DNA from: Anisus vortex
Taxonomy: Eukaryota; Mollusca; Gastropoda; Planorbidae
NCBI GenBank assembly: GCA_949126835.1
Contig: OX421502.1
Location: 32,965,227-33,029,226 of the forward strand
Direction of reading: 5' to 3'
DNA length: 64,000 bases
Under the pieces are notes generated by a model. The model saw nothing but the letters and a program-made list of their open reading frames with translations, had not been told where the DNA came from and searched no databases. The position numbers and the translations under genes were made by a program. The stretch's first letter is position 1, and every line of letters starts with the position of its first letter. Of this stretch, positions 36,101-44,700 are shown piece by piece.

Positions 36101-36944
36101 ATCAAACTTTTATAACAAATATTGAAAAGTTGTTAAATTAGTTTAGAATATTAAAACCAATCTTTTTTTTTTTTTTTTACATTAAACCATTTTGGTTCAA
36201 GGTTTGAAATAATTTTTATTTAGCATCTTGTAACAATTTAATATTAGTATATTCATATTATATTGAGTATTTCCCAGATCTGATATTTTCTGAAATATCA
36301 TGTAATATATCATGTAATCCTTTTTTATAACATGGTGTAGCTAATTTATATACCGATGTATATATATATATATATTATAAAAAAAAAATATATATATATA
36401 CATGTATGCAAGGGCAAAGCCACGCGGTTGGCTAAGGCTCTTTTTGGGTGAAAAAATTTCTTCAGCACATTTACATTAAGTTCAGCCCCCTACTTCCTGA
36501 AAAAAATTCTGGGTTTTCCTGTGTATATATGTACTTATATTAGATTTTGTCATCAAATTAGTTAAGTTTTAATTGGTATTCATGAAATTTCATTATCAAT
36601 GTATCACAAATCTGATTTTGTGTCTTCCTCTACTAGTTCTGACTGGCCAACAAATGACAGCCCTTGCTGTCGGTGGCAAGCCTGGACAAACTGGAGGCAC
36701 AACCATTACAGCCCAGCAGCTCCTGCAGCTGACGGGAGGGGGCGCTGCGACCCTCGGGGGCCAGGGGGCCTCGCAGCTGGCCACCCACATGACCTTCCAG
36801 AAAGGGCAGCCTGGCGGGCACAAAACACTCCAGTTCCACTCGCTCCAGCTAAAGCCCACGGGGGCAGCAACTATTGCCCAGCCCCAGACCGCTGCTGCAA
36901 AGAGCAAGAGCAAAAAAAGGACGACACCCACACCACCGAAGTAG
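24136..36944 (+). CDS. SUPT20H: Transcription factor SPT20 homologue (SAGA complex subunit), 25 coding exons
   Basis: Structural subunit of the nuclear SAGA co-activator. The vertebrate protein also binds p38 MAPK. Exons: 24136-24216, 24352-24422, 24603-24669, 24912-25160, 25380-25415, 25656-25694, 25852-25959, 27474-27667, 27786-27936, 28164-28223, 28377-28424, 28685-28851, 29491-29523, 29623-29728, 30773-30986, 31750-31876, 31984-32036, 32494-32703, 33212-33244, 33529-33674, 33972-34052, 34187-34319, 35278-35390, 35552-35693, 36637-36944. All have AG/GT borders, and phases join to one 989-aa frame. Family motifs: AREYAEYVLA, LYPGNEGYSIMLR, LPPFLLDLLEKAQ, VVEIRDYRR, ATEEPLCLDP, LYDFITKRKEK and the C-terminal KSKSKKRTTPTPPK. 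The Spt20 domain covers about residues 20-280. From about 480 on, the protein is Gln/Thr/Ser/Pro-rich and probably disordered. It is longer than the human protein (about 780 aa). The start follows an acceptor at 24126-24127, so a 5'-UTR exon lies upstream. Confidence 0.93.
24951..25004 (+). other. SUPT20H: Candidate 54-nt in-frame intron inside SUPT20H exon 4
   Basis: GAT|GTATATAACC begins and a pyrimidine-rich TTTTTTGTTCCACCTTTAAAG ends a 54-nt stretch with no stop. Removing it takes out 18 codons (VYNLCALKFFLFFVPPLK) that have no counterpart in the family between the VKK segment and the LNC-LYPGNEGYS block, and gives a 971-aa protein. Either a very short intron or a retained in-frame exitron. 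Confidence 0.5.
26149..26172 (+). other. SUPT20H: Candidate 24-nt cassette microexon in SUPT20H intron 7
   Basis: TTTCTTTATGAATTGCAG precedes and GTATTG follows a 24-nt phase-0 segment encoding YEAHGFIK. It would insert between LLRPSPQ and SLLRDI, where the family has no insertion, so it is either alternative or chance. Confidence 0.3.
26291..27408. mobile_element. Non-autonomous DNA transposon, 1118 bp, 14-bp inverted ends, in SUPT20H intron 7
   Basis: The ends CAGACATGCCTACC and GGTAGGCATGTCTG are perfect inverted repeats, flanked on both sides by CATTTT (26285-26290 and 27409-27414), a probable 6-bp target duplication. Subterminal TTCCG-rich (left) and GTTCCTCATTTT-repeated (right) blocks lie inside. 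There is no open frame of note. Superfamily not assigned. Confidence 0.75.
29850..30502. mobile_element. Non-autonomous DNA transposon, about 650 bp, 20-bp inverted ends, in SUPT20H intron 14
   Basis: ATCTATAAAAAGAATGGATT at the left is the exact reverse complement of AATCCATTCTTTTTATAGAT at the right. TA lies at both ends within the inverted repeat, so a TA target (Tc1/mariner-like) is possible but not proven. No transposase. Confidence 0.65.
31201..31500 (+). repeat. 27-bp minisatellite, about 11 copies, in SUPT20H intron 15
   Basis: The unit GCATTTAAATAGAATCTATT plus TATGACA repeats with rare changes. The minus-strand open frame (RFYLNAVIN repeats) is an artefact of the 27-bp period. Confidence 0.95.
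32858..33000 (-). pseudogene. LINE C-terminal fragment with Cys/His motif, in SUPT20H intron 18
   Basis: The minus strand reads NPPNCRHCHYSQDTVHHFLF then ECFKLTNLRHTLLP. The C-x2-C-x8-H-x4-C arrangement followed by LR is the usual C-terminal motif of many animal LINE polyproteins. It is short and isolated. Confidence 0.6.
34427..34603 (+). repeat. 25-bp minisatellite, 6 full copies plus partials, in SUPT20H intron 22
   Basis: The unit AGATAAACATATTCTCAAAT plus CTCAC is repeated without visible change from 34441 to 34590. The near-identity suggests recent expansion. Confidence 0.95.
35873..36105 (-). repeat. tRNA-derived SINE, family B, antisense, in SUPT20H intron 24
   Basis: GTATCCCCTTCAGATCAATT, GGCCAGCACAATGCCCAGTC, CCCCAACTAATGTCAGTTAC and GGATTCGAACCCAGGACCTT (antisense B box) are in the reversed order of the family. 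Confidence 0.8.
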
Positions 36945-37225
36945 TGCTCTATTTCTTTTCACAGTGTTATTTTGATGTGTCTTTTGTTTTTTTTCAATTC
37001 ATGTAATGGCCTATTTTTTAAAGCTTTTTCTACATCCTGTTACATTTTTTTTTTGCTTTGTTCATTTTGAAAAAAAACAACTTTTGTGATTCTAGATGTA
37101 CTTACCAAAGAGTTTAGTATGGTTTATTCTCTCTGTGGCTTTATTCAAATTGAATTAGGCACCGGGCCTCAAACATTCAGACCTATATCATTAATAATTT
37201 AACCTCAGGTTTATTGTCATGATTA

Positions 37226-37475
37226 GGCACAGTGGTCCAGTGCGTTCGGCTGGCATACCGAAGGACCTGGGTTTAAATCCTGGTGAAGGATAGGACTTGT
37301 TCCTGGGTCTGAAGGGTGTCCCTTAGTCTACTCAGCTTTGATGGGTACCTGACCCCTTTAGTTGGGGTAAAGTAAAGGCTGCTGGGCATTGTGCTGTCCT
37401 CACAAAGCCCTAGTATGCCGTGCCCACAGAAACGCTGCTTCACTGGCCCTAAGGATAAATTTGGTCCTACAGGAT
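37226..37475 (+). repeat. tRNA-derived SINE, family B, in the SUPT20H 3' UTR
   Basis: Begins GGCACAGTGGTCCAGTGCG, then GACCTGGGTTTAAATCCTGG (decayed B box), GTGTCCCTTAGTCTACTCAG and GGTAAAGTAAAGGCTGCTGG, ending near TTGGTCCTACAGGATACTTT. It lies between the SUPT20H stop and the proposed poly(A) signal. Confidence 0.8.
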
Positions 37476-38264
37476 ACTTTCTTTTTTCTTACCGGTACCT
37501 ATTTTCAAGAAAGCTACTGTTTCCATCACTTGGCAGAAAACTTTATTTGGTGAAATGGAAAAGAATCTGTTGTTGTTTTTAAATAGTCAATCATGAAATT
37601 CTAAACAAAATCTGGCAATGTCTTAATACGAGTCTTATTATAATTTATACACACACTCCTACTCAAGAAAAGATTATTGTGTCCTAGGCTTATCTGTTAC
37701 TTTAAAACCAGTGTTACACAATTTTAATGGTTGAAATGATGATAAGGGGTTCGTTTTTCCTGACTAATTCAGACAATCATTCCATGTCTGAGTAATTTCT
37801 TTTAGATTGGCCAAATTATTTAGATTTTTTTTTTCAAGCCATGAATCTTTTGATACTTTGTATTAACAAATTGTTGTTTTTTTTCTATCTGTGTGTTTTT
37901 TGGCAACCTGTTGTGCAATGTTTACTACAGTCATGTTTTAGAGAGTGAATACACCTCGGTTATTTTTCATCAGATTCACTAGTGATGTGTTGTTAGTATT
38001 ATTCTTGGCAGCAAAAATATTTTTTAATTGTACATAACGAGACATTCTTTAAAGTAAGAACTTCTCCTTTTTTTTTTTTTTGCCTCCCCCAACAATATTG
38101 TAAACTATTACTTGTAAATATAAACTATATTAATACATATTATGTCATATGTAGAAATTTAATTGTAATTTGTATAATTTATTGTTTTGATATTTGACAA
38201 AATATCACTCATTGAAATGTTCACACATAGTTAAAATACAATGTATGTATAAGATGTAAATAGT

Positions 38265-38270
38265 AATAAA
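38265..38270 (+). promoter_or_regulatory. SUPT20H: Probable AATAAA poly(A) signal of SUPT20H
   Basis: AATAAA 1.32 kb after the stop, followed by an A-run. This would give a long AT-rich 3' UTR that includes a SINE. Earlier variant signals cannot be excluded. Confidence 0.4.
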
Positions 38271-38514
38271 AAAAAAAGTAAATATCCATTACTATTTGTT
38301 GCTTATTGAGTTCATTTTCAATTATAAATTATTTTTTTTATAATTGAATGAGCAGAAATAATTCTTGAGCTTTTTTTCATTCATAATGTATTCTTATGAC
38401 TTTAAAGATTAAGTAATTAATTTACTTTGTAGTTCAAACTCTGGTCAAGTAGATTGGAGACTCTTGGTCACCTTTTTCCACTAACTGTATTATAATTATA
38501 AGTTACCGGCGTTC

Positions 38515-38620
38515 TTTTTATAATTTATACAGACGATTTTTATGCCCTTCTGCCCAAACCTCCTGCAGGGCAGCAGGGATTGGATTGGCCAGAGAAGAAG
38601 GGGTTAGACTTTCGTGTTGA
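38515..38620 (-). repeat. SINE family A fragment, antisense
   Basis: CCAAACCTCCTGCAGGGCAG and CAGGGATTGGATTGGCC match the antisense body of the SINE at 40501-40683, strongly diverged. The rest of 38271-39530 is AT-rich with no gene seen. Confidence 0.5.
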
Positions 38621-39532
38621 CATACAGAGTAACTAAACACCAGTTATTTTTCAATTGCCTTTGGTGGTTGTAAAAAATACATTGTATGGAAAACGAAATA
38701 TTTTCATACTAACAACAAATGACAAATAATACTGTACTAAGCACATGCTTAAATGAAAATTAGTGAAAAAAGAGACTGGGCTAAGAGCAACATAAGAACC
38801 AGATTTGTATTTTATACATCGCAGCCAAAAATAAAATACAAATAGGGATTAGTTTTAAAAAAAAAGTCTGTTAATAAATTACTCAAGTCTATAGATATTA
38901 CTTACTACAACTGAATTTAAAAAGTGAACGCTCTTACAAATATGTAAGTGTAAGAAATATATAGGGCCTAGGCCTAAATATAAAACCACTAGTATTAACT
39001 GTATAAGGGCTTATTGAAAACTTAAAGTCATCAACCGAAGAAATGAGTCATCAATCACTGTGATTTCACAAATCAATGATAATCATTTTGACAAATATAT
39101 TACACTGGAACAACTTGGTCACTTTTAGACTTGATCAGACAAGACACGTCAATGATATTAGAAAAGATCTACTATAGTCTATAGAGGGGTGGAAGTCTAC
39201 TACTAAGCGACCACGCTAACTCATGAATCACTCTTGCCTGTATGAATGCACAGGTTATGCACAACACTGACACAGCAAACGCACATAACACGCACATCAA
39301 CAATCCTCTCGCTTCCTCAAAGATCGCCAGCTCTACCATGGCCAAGACCAACTGATCTCTAAATTGACTAAATATGTAGTCTAATACGGAGGTACTGGTA
39401 GCAAGGTAGAGGACAATGTTGTAGCCTTAAGTAAAAGTAGAGTATTATACCGTCGGACCAAAAGGTGAAGCAGCGGTCATTCGTGGCCACGGCATAACCA
39501 TAATTCCAGGGAGGCTACGCATCGGAGCTATG

Positions 39533-39778
39533 GGGCACGGTAGCCGAGCGGCAGCGCGTTCGACTGGCAATCCAAGGGTCCTGGGTTCGAATCCTGCGCA
39601 GGCTAGGATTTTTTCCCAGGATTTGGGGGTGTCCCTGAGTCTACCCATCTCTGAAGGGTAGGCCTACCTGACCTTAGTAAAGGCGGCTGTGCATTGTGCT
39701 AGCCACACAATCACCTAGTAGGCCTATATGCCATGACCACGGAAACTGGTGGTCCGACGGGATACTTTACTTTACTTT
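39533..39778 (+). repeat. tRNA-derived SINE, family B (best preserved copy)
   Basis: GGGCACGGTAGCCGAGCGGC carries a clear A box, and GGTCCTGGGTTCGAATCCTG a perfect B box. The body has GGGTGTCCCTGAGTCTACCC and AGTAAAGGCGGCTGTGCATT, and the tail TACTTTACTTTACTTT. Promoter boxes are intact. Confidence 0.9.
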
Positions 39779-39931
39779 TACGCATCGGAGCTGGGTAGAC
39801 TCGGAAAGCCAGGGAGTCGAACAGCGCTCTCGGCGTATTATAATTACAATGGCCCCGCTGCAATATAGGCCTAACTACAATTGAATTTAAGGGTAAAACA
39901 TGGAGGAAATGTCCCATATTGAAGATCCATC

Positions 39932-40034
39932 CAGGGCTGTGGAGTAGGTAGATAAATGTTCCGACTCCAACTCCGACTCCGACTCCAGGTACCCAAAATT
40001 CCTCCGACTCTTCGACTCCGACTCCACAGCCCTA
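39932..40034. mobile_element. 103-bp hAT-type MITE with perfect 8-bp target duplication
   Basis: Ends are CAGGGCTGTGGAGT and ACTCCACAGCCCTA, inverted repeats of 13 bp. The flanks GATCCATC at 39924-39931 and 40035-40042 are identical, as expected for hAT. The inside is CCGACTCCGACT low complexity. It ends 17 bp before the tRNA-Tyr gene. Confidence 0.85.
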
Positions 40035-40093
40035 GATCCATCAACTCCCAACCCGTGATAGCTCAGTTGGTAGAGCGGAGGACTGTAGGCTAG

Positions 40094-41058
40094 ATGAAAA
40101 CTGGAATATGTCTTTTCACCCAGAAAAATGCCAACTAATAAGGTTATCCAAGTAAAAGAAACAAATAATAACAAACCATTTTCATGGTAAAGAACTAACT
40201 CAAACTAATAATGTTAAGTATCTAGAAGTAATAATAAATGATAAGTTGTCTTGGAACCCTTATATTGATGACGTAATTGAAAAATCAAACAATACATTAG
40301 GATTCATAAAAAGGAGCTTTTACAAATGTAATAAGAATATAAAATTATAATGCTATCTCACATTAGTTAGACCTATTCTAGAATAAGCAGGATCTGTATA
40401 GGACCCATCAACTAAAGAAAGCATTAAAAAATTAGAACAAATTCAAAAAAGAGCTGCAAGGTTCATAACTAATGAATATTCCCAATTGACAAGAGTAAAA
40501 ATTGAAGCCGACTGGTCCAGCGGTTAGTTCACCGGACTGTCAACCAAAAACCAACGAAGAGGTCGCGGGTTCTATCCCTGCCACCGACGGATCCCTGCCG
40601 CCCTGCAGGAGTTTTGGGCCTAGTGGACGTAATGATCTTCTATCTAGAAGGAACGTCTGTAAATCTGTAAACTTATAAGATAACACCATTAGTCAAATCA
40701 CTAAACATAGAAACACTAGAGTACAGAAGGGCAAAGATTAAGGTAGTAATATTAATACATAAGGCATTAAACTCTAATTTAGAAATACAACCCAATAACA
40801 ACCTGTTGCAAAGCTCAGATAAACATAAGGACAAAAACACTTTCCTTATCTCCTATGCGAGAACAAATGCATATAAGTAGGCCTACTCTTTCTTCCCGAG
40901 TGGCATTCGGGCATGGAAAGGGTTGCCTAAAAAGACCAGGAAAACCAGTAACATCATTTAAAACATTAATAAAAATGCAAGACTAGACTCGGACCACGGA
41001 TGAGCGTAGGACGCAATAATCTTATTTATAGAAGGAGCGTCTGTAATGTATAAGATAA
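40094..41058 (+). pseudogene. CR1-like (nimbus-type) LINE 3' part inside the tRNA-Tyr intron
   Basis: Reads MSFHPEKCQLIRLSK, NNVKYLEVIINDKLSW, IDDVIEKSNNTLGFIKRSF, LVRPILE, AGSVWDPSTKESIKKLEQIQ, KRAARFITNEYS, then after a nested SINE LVKSLNIETLEYRRAKIKV and SYARTNAYK, FFPSGIRAWKGLP. These are the thumb and C-terminal parts of a CR1-group reverse transcriptase. Several stops are present. It ends in the tail GAGCGTCTGTAATGTATAAG. Confidence 0.8.
40501..40683 (+). repeat. tRNA-derived SINE, family A, nested in the LINE
   Basis: The head CCGACTGGTCCAGCGGTTAG is an A-box-like start, and AGGTCGCGGGTTCTATCCCT carries the B box. The body has TGCCGCCCTGCAGGAGTTTT and the tail GATCTTCTATCTAGAAGGAA then CGTCTGTAA and TATAAGATAA. 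The LINE frame continues on both sides of it. Antisense relatives lie at 10270, 12520, 38515, 51287 and 56478. Confidence 0.85.
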
Positions 41059-41747
41059 TTTTAAGATGCTATCCTTAGGTCGCTGCTTCGAATCCGGCTC
41101 GCGGGATTTTTTTCTATTACCATATTGATTAATGGTAGTTGCGCGTGTCAAACTTCATGAAAATCACATTGGATGTTGAAGTTCAGGAAAATAGGCTATA
41201 TATGTGTGCTTTGGGACGAAATATTTTGTCAATTCTTTACAAAAAAAAAAAAAAAGAAAGGGTGGAAATCATACATCTTCTCTTAATCTGGATGAATGAA
41301 AAGTTTATGTGGTGTAATTTCTTCCTTTTTTTTTTAATACGTGAAGTACACTTTTATATTCATTGCCTTTGTCAGGTGAACGACTGGATTTAAATAATTG
41401 TTTTAAAAAAGTACGATTTTTGTTCATCTTGAAAAGGATTGAGTTTATTGCATTGATTTCAATGTTCAAGCTACGAACCGAGTTCAGGAACGAATTAAGT
41501 TCGTAACCCGGGGTATCAATGTAATAATAATATATTATTATTTCTCTGTTTCTATTCATTAATTATAATCTATTGCTAGCATTTCGGCGAAAAGATTCAT
41601 AGTCTTAAGGGAGATAATTCATGTACCAAAAGAGAAAAAAAAAACAATTCAATACAATCTTCCTGTTTCGCCCCACTGGTATAATTAATTAAAGTTAAAG
41701 ATGCATTGTTTTTCTTGATTGAGATACGCTACTTACAAATACATAAA

Positions 41748-44700
41748 ATGTCCAGGCAACATTTGCAGCAAACATTGTTTGCGCCGAACGACGAAAGGCT
41801 AATAACAATGACATCAGTTTCGAAAATGCCCCGAAAGACTAATTTGAAAAAGCGTAGCAGTTTGCTGTGTGCTGTGTGTAAGTACTCCAAGTCCAACCAA
41901 GTGAACTGTGAAGTAGTACTACTAGTAGTAGTGAAGTTCTTAACATCGGGGGGGGGGGGGGGGGGAGTTAATGAAAGGTTTATTATAAGATTAATATAGG
42001 CCTAATACCAGTGCTAATACAATTTAAATACAATAATGATTTACAATTAAATTATCATTTACAATGACTTGAGTCGACTTGACTAGATTAGAATTGAATT
42101 CAGAATTGTTTCATCTGCACAGAATCAGATCAAAAGATAAAAACTGTCTAATATATATATATACATAAACATAGCAAAATTATAGAACTAGACACCAAAA
42201 ATAAAAAATAGCCTAAACTTTGAAGTGCACCACCACACACATCTGTCTAAATAAGTAGGCTAAGCACACTTTTTTGTCACGCAAAAATTGGAAATTCACA
42301 TAAACATACCTTAATACTTAATACTTACAATGACAATAGAGCCTGTCTCTCAAGGATAGGTCTCCACAGGCACAGTCAATTTTGCAGGGCTGGCCAAATC
42401 ACAGACGCGCAAATCTAATCGTCTTTCGAGACTATGGAGCCAATGATGATGATGACAATGACAATGAATCATTTATCAAAGTTATGCAGCCAAGCCAGAA
42501 AAAGAAAATCATTGAAAATTACTTATCACTTATGAAACGTTTTATGACATGAATATTCACCCATAACATACAAACAATTATCATACTATAAGTGCAGGCC
42601 TACTCTAGTGTGGTAATTTAAGTTAAAGCATGCTTTGTTCTTAATATGCTTTGCATAATTAAGGACTACTTTCTAAAAATTTAAACAACATTACAGTGAA
42701 CACAATGGAAACACCACCAAAGGTTTATATTTATCACCTAAAGAAGACTGATAAGGTGGATGGATACAAGAAAAAGATGTCATGGCATTTACGTGACTTG
42801 CAGACACTAGATGGAAAATCTGTGGAGAAGGTTAGTAGGCCTAGCTATAGAAAAGACATATATATAGTATTTATATATACATACAAGCTACATTGCCCGG
42901 CGTTGCCCGGGTGAAAAAAAAAAGGACTGTCTGGGGTGCAGATAACACATTTATAAACTACACTTACTGAATACTTTTAGGAAAGTAAATAAATATTGTA
43001 ATAGGGTAAAAATAATAGTCAAATATTTTTATTTAACAAAATCTATATTGCCTATACATTTACAATGTCTTTTGTTTTTAAAAGTTCGAAAAATTAATTG
43101 TCAAAAAAAAAAAGTATAGTCCAACTGGAGAATCGAACCCTGGTCGCCCGTATAGCAGTCCACTACGTTTACCACTGAGCTATCGAAGACACATGTCCGA
43201 TGTGAAAAATTATTAGACGGTATATTGGGCTAGGCCTAGATAGGTCAGTGACACACGTGTTTTCAAATTGACCAATGGGGATCCTCGCGGGGCTTAACAC
43301 TGTCTTTTTATATATATAGATATAGTAGGCCTATACTATTGGCTAGTCATAGAAAAGACAAATTTTGTTTAAATTTAGTACATTAAAACTTAGTTGTAAT
43401 GCAAAATTATGTAAGAAAATATTTTTTGTAGAAAATCTATTTAGTTTAAATATTTTGACAATAACCTAAACTAATTTTTATTGTTTTCTTTTTTTTTTTA
43501 AATCTAGTTATCACCCTTTCAGTTTTATTTTTTCAGCTGGTTGTATTTCTTCAGTGACAATAAATTCAATAAATGAAAATTATAATGATTTTAAAGGAGA
43601 CATATATAAGCTTATGGCTTGATTTTAATTTACATAAAGGGTTTTTACTGATAGCTTGGTTTTTACTGAAAGCTTGGTTTTTACTGATAGCTTGGTTTTT
43701 ACTGATAGCTTGGTTTTTACTGATAGCTTGGTTTTTACTGATAGCTTGGTTTTTACTGATAGCTTGGTTTTTACTGATAGCTTGGTTTTTACTGATAGCT
43801 TGGTTTATAACAATATTTTTCTTTCCAGTCTACTACTGAATTTGATCTTCACTTCTTTGAAAAGACTTACAAATGGGCAGCTTCAACCCTGGAGGAAAAA
43901 GAAAGCTTTATATCCTCGCTGTGGAGAGTATGATACAATTTTTTAAATTCTTGATTGCTTTTTATTAAGATTTGAATTAAACTAGCCCTCTATTACATTT
44001 TAAATCTTATCTTATATCTTATCTTAATTTCTCTGTGTGTGTGTTTCGTTGGGAAACAGCAAAGGACAACAGAAGAGGTTTTTCTCAAAATGGAGTTTTA
44101 ATAGTTTATTTTGGTAGTATAGTTGTATTTAAATTAGTTATATTCAAATTTTGAGATTACAGAAAAGGTTTCTGTATATTAAAAATTAATTTAAATAAAT
44201 CCAAAGTCACGCAATTTGAAATCGCTAGGTAAAAAAGAAAGGTTTTGCAAGGAAACAAAGCATGACCCACTAAATTCCTATTTAATTATTTCCTAAAAAA
44301 TAAAAAACAAACATGTGGCAATATGATATTTTCTACACAAGTTGCCATGTCATGACCCTTTGTTGCCAGAAATGATACAGCTCAAATGGCTTCGAGATTT
44401 GGATTTTCCCCCTAAAAAATGCACATATGCTAATATTGAACTAGTTACTTGAAAGTTTTGTTTAATACAGATAATAAAATAATAAGCTTGTTTGAAATGA
44501 AAACCTATTCAGTTGGTCTTTAATAATAGAATTACTAACAAAATAAAGTCTTATAAGGTTACTGAAGCAGAGCTGATTAGTCTGGGTTACAGTGGTTTAT
44601 TGAAAGAAGGTTGTATTATCATTCTTAAGATCTTGGGTGGTTTATTGAAAGAAGGTTGTATTGTCATTCTTAAGATCTTAAGTGGTTTATTGAAAGAAGG

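Larger units (their letters stand above)
40052..41106 (+). tRNA. tRNA-Tyr(GTA) gene, intron filled by a LINE (probably inactive)
   Basis: The 5' half is 40052-40088 (nt 1-37): acceptor CCCGTGA, D arm GCTCAGTTGGTAGAGC, anticodon arm GAGGACTGTAG with GTA at 40085-40087. The 3' half is 41071-41106: ATCCTT completes the anticodon stem, then AGGTC, the T arm, and TCGCGGG plus discriminator A. All seven acceptor pairs form (one T-G). The split falls after G37, where eukaryotic tRNA-Tyr introns lie, but the intron is 982 nt and holds a LINE fragment plus a SINE. A T-run at 41107-41113 is a pol III terminator. The T stem reads GCTGC with C53 in place of the universal G53, breaking pair 53-61 and weakening the B box, so it is likely a pseudogene now. 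Confidence 0.75.

Noticed and set aside
43110..43200. Antisense tRNA gene in EXOC1 intron 2
   Set aside because: The A and B box regions look right, but the acceptor arms pair poorly and the surroundings are shared with another locus, so it is a repeat.
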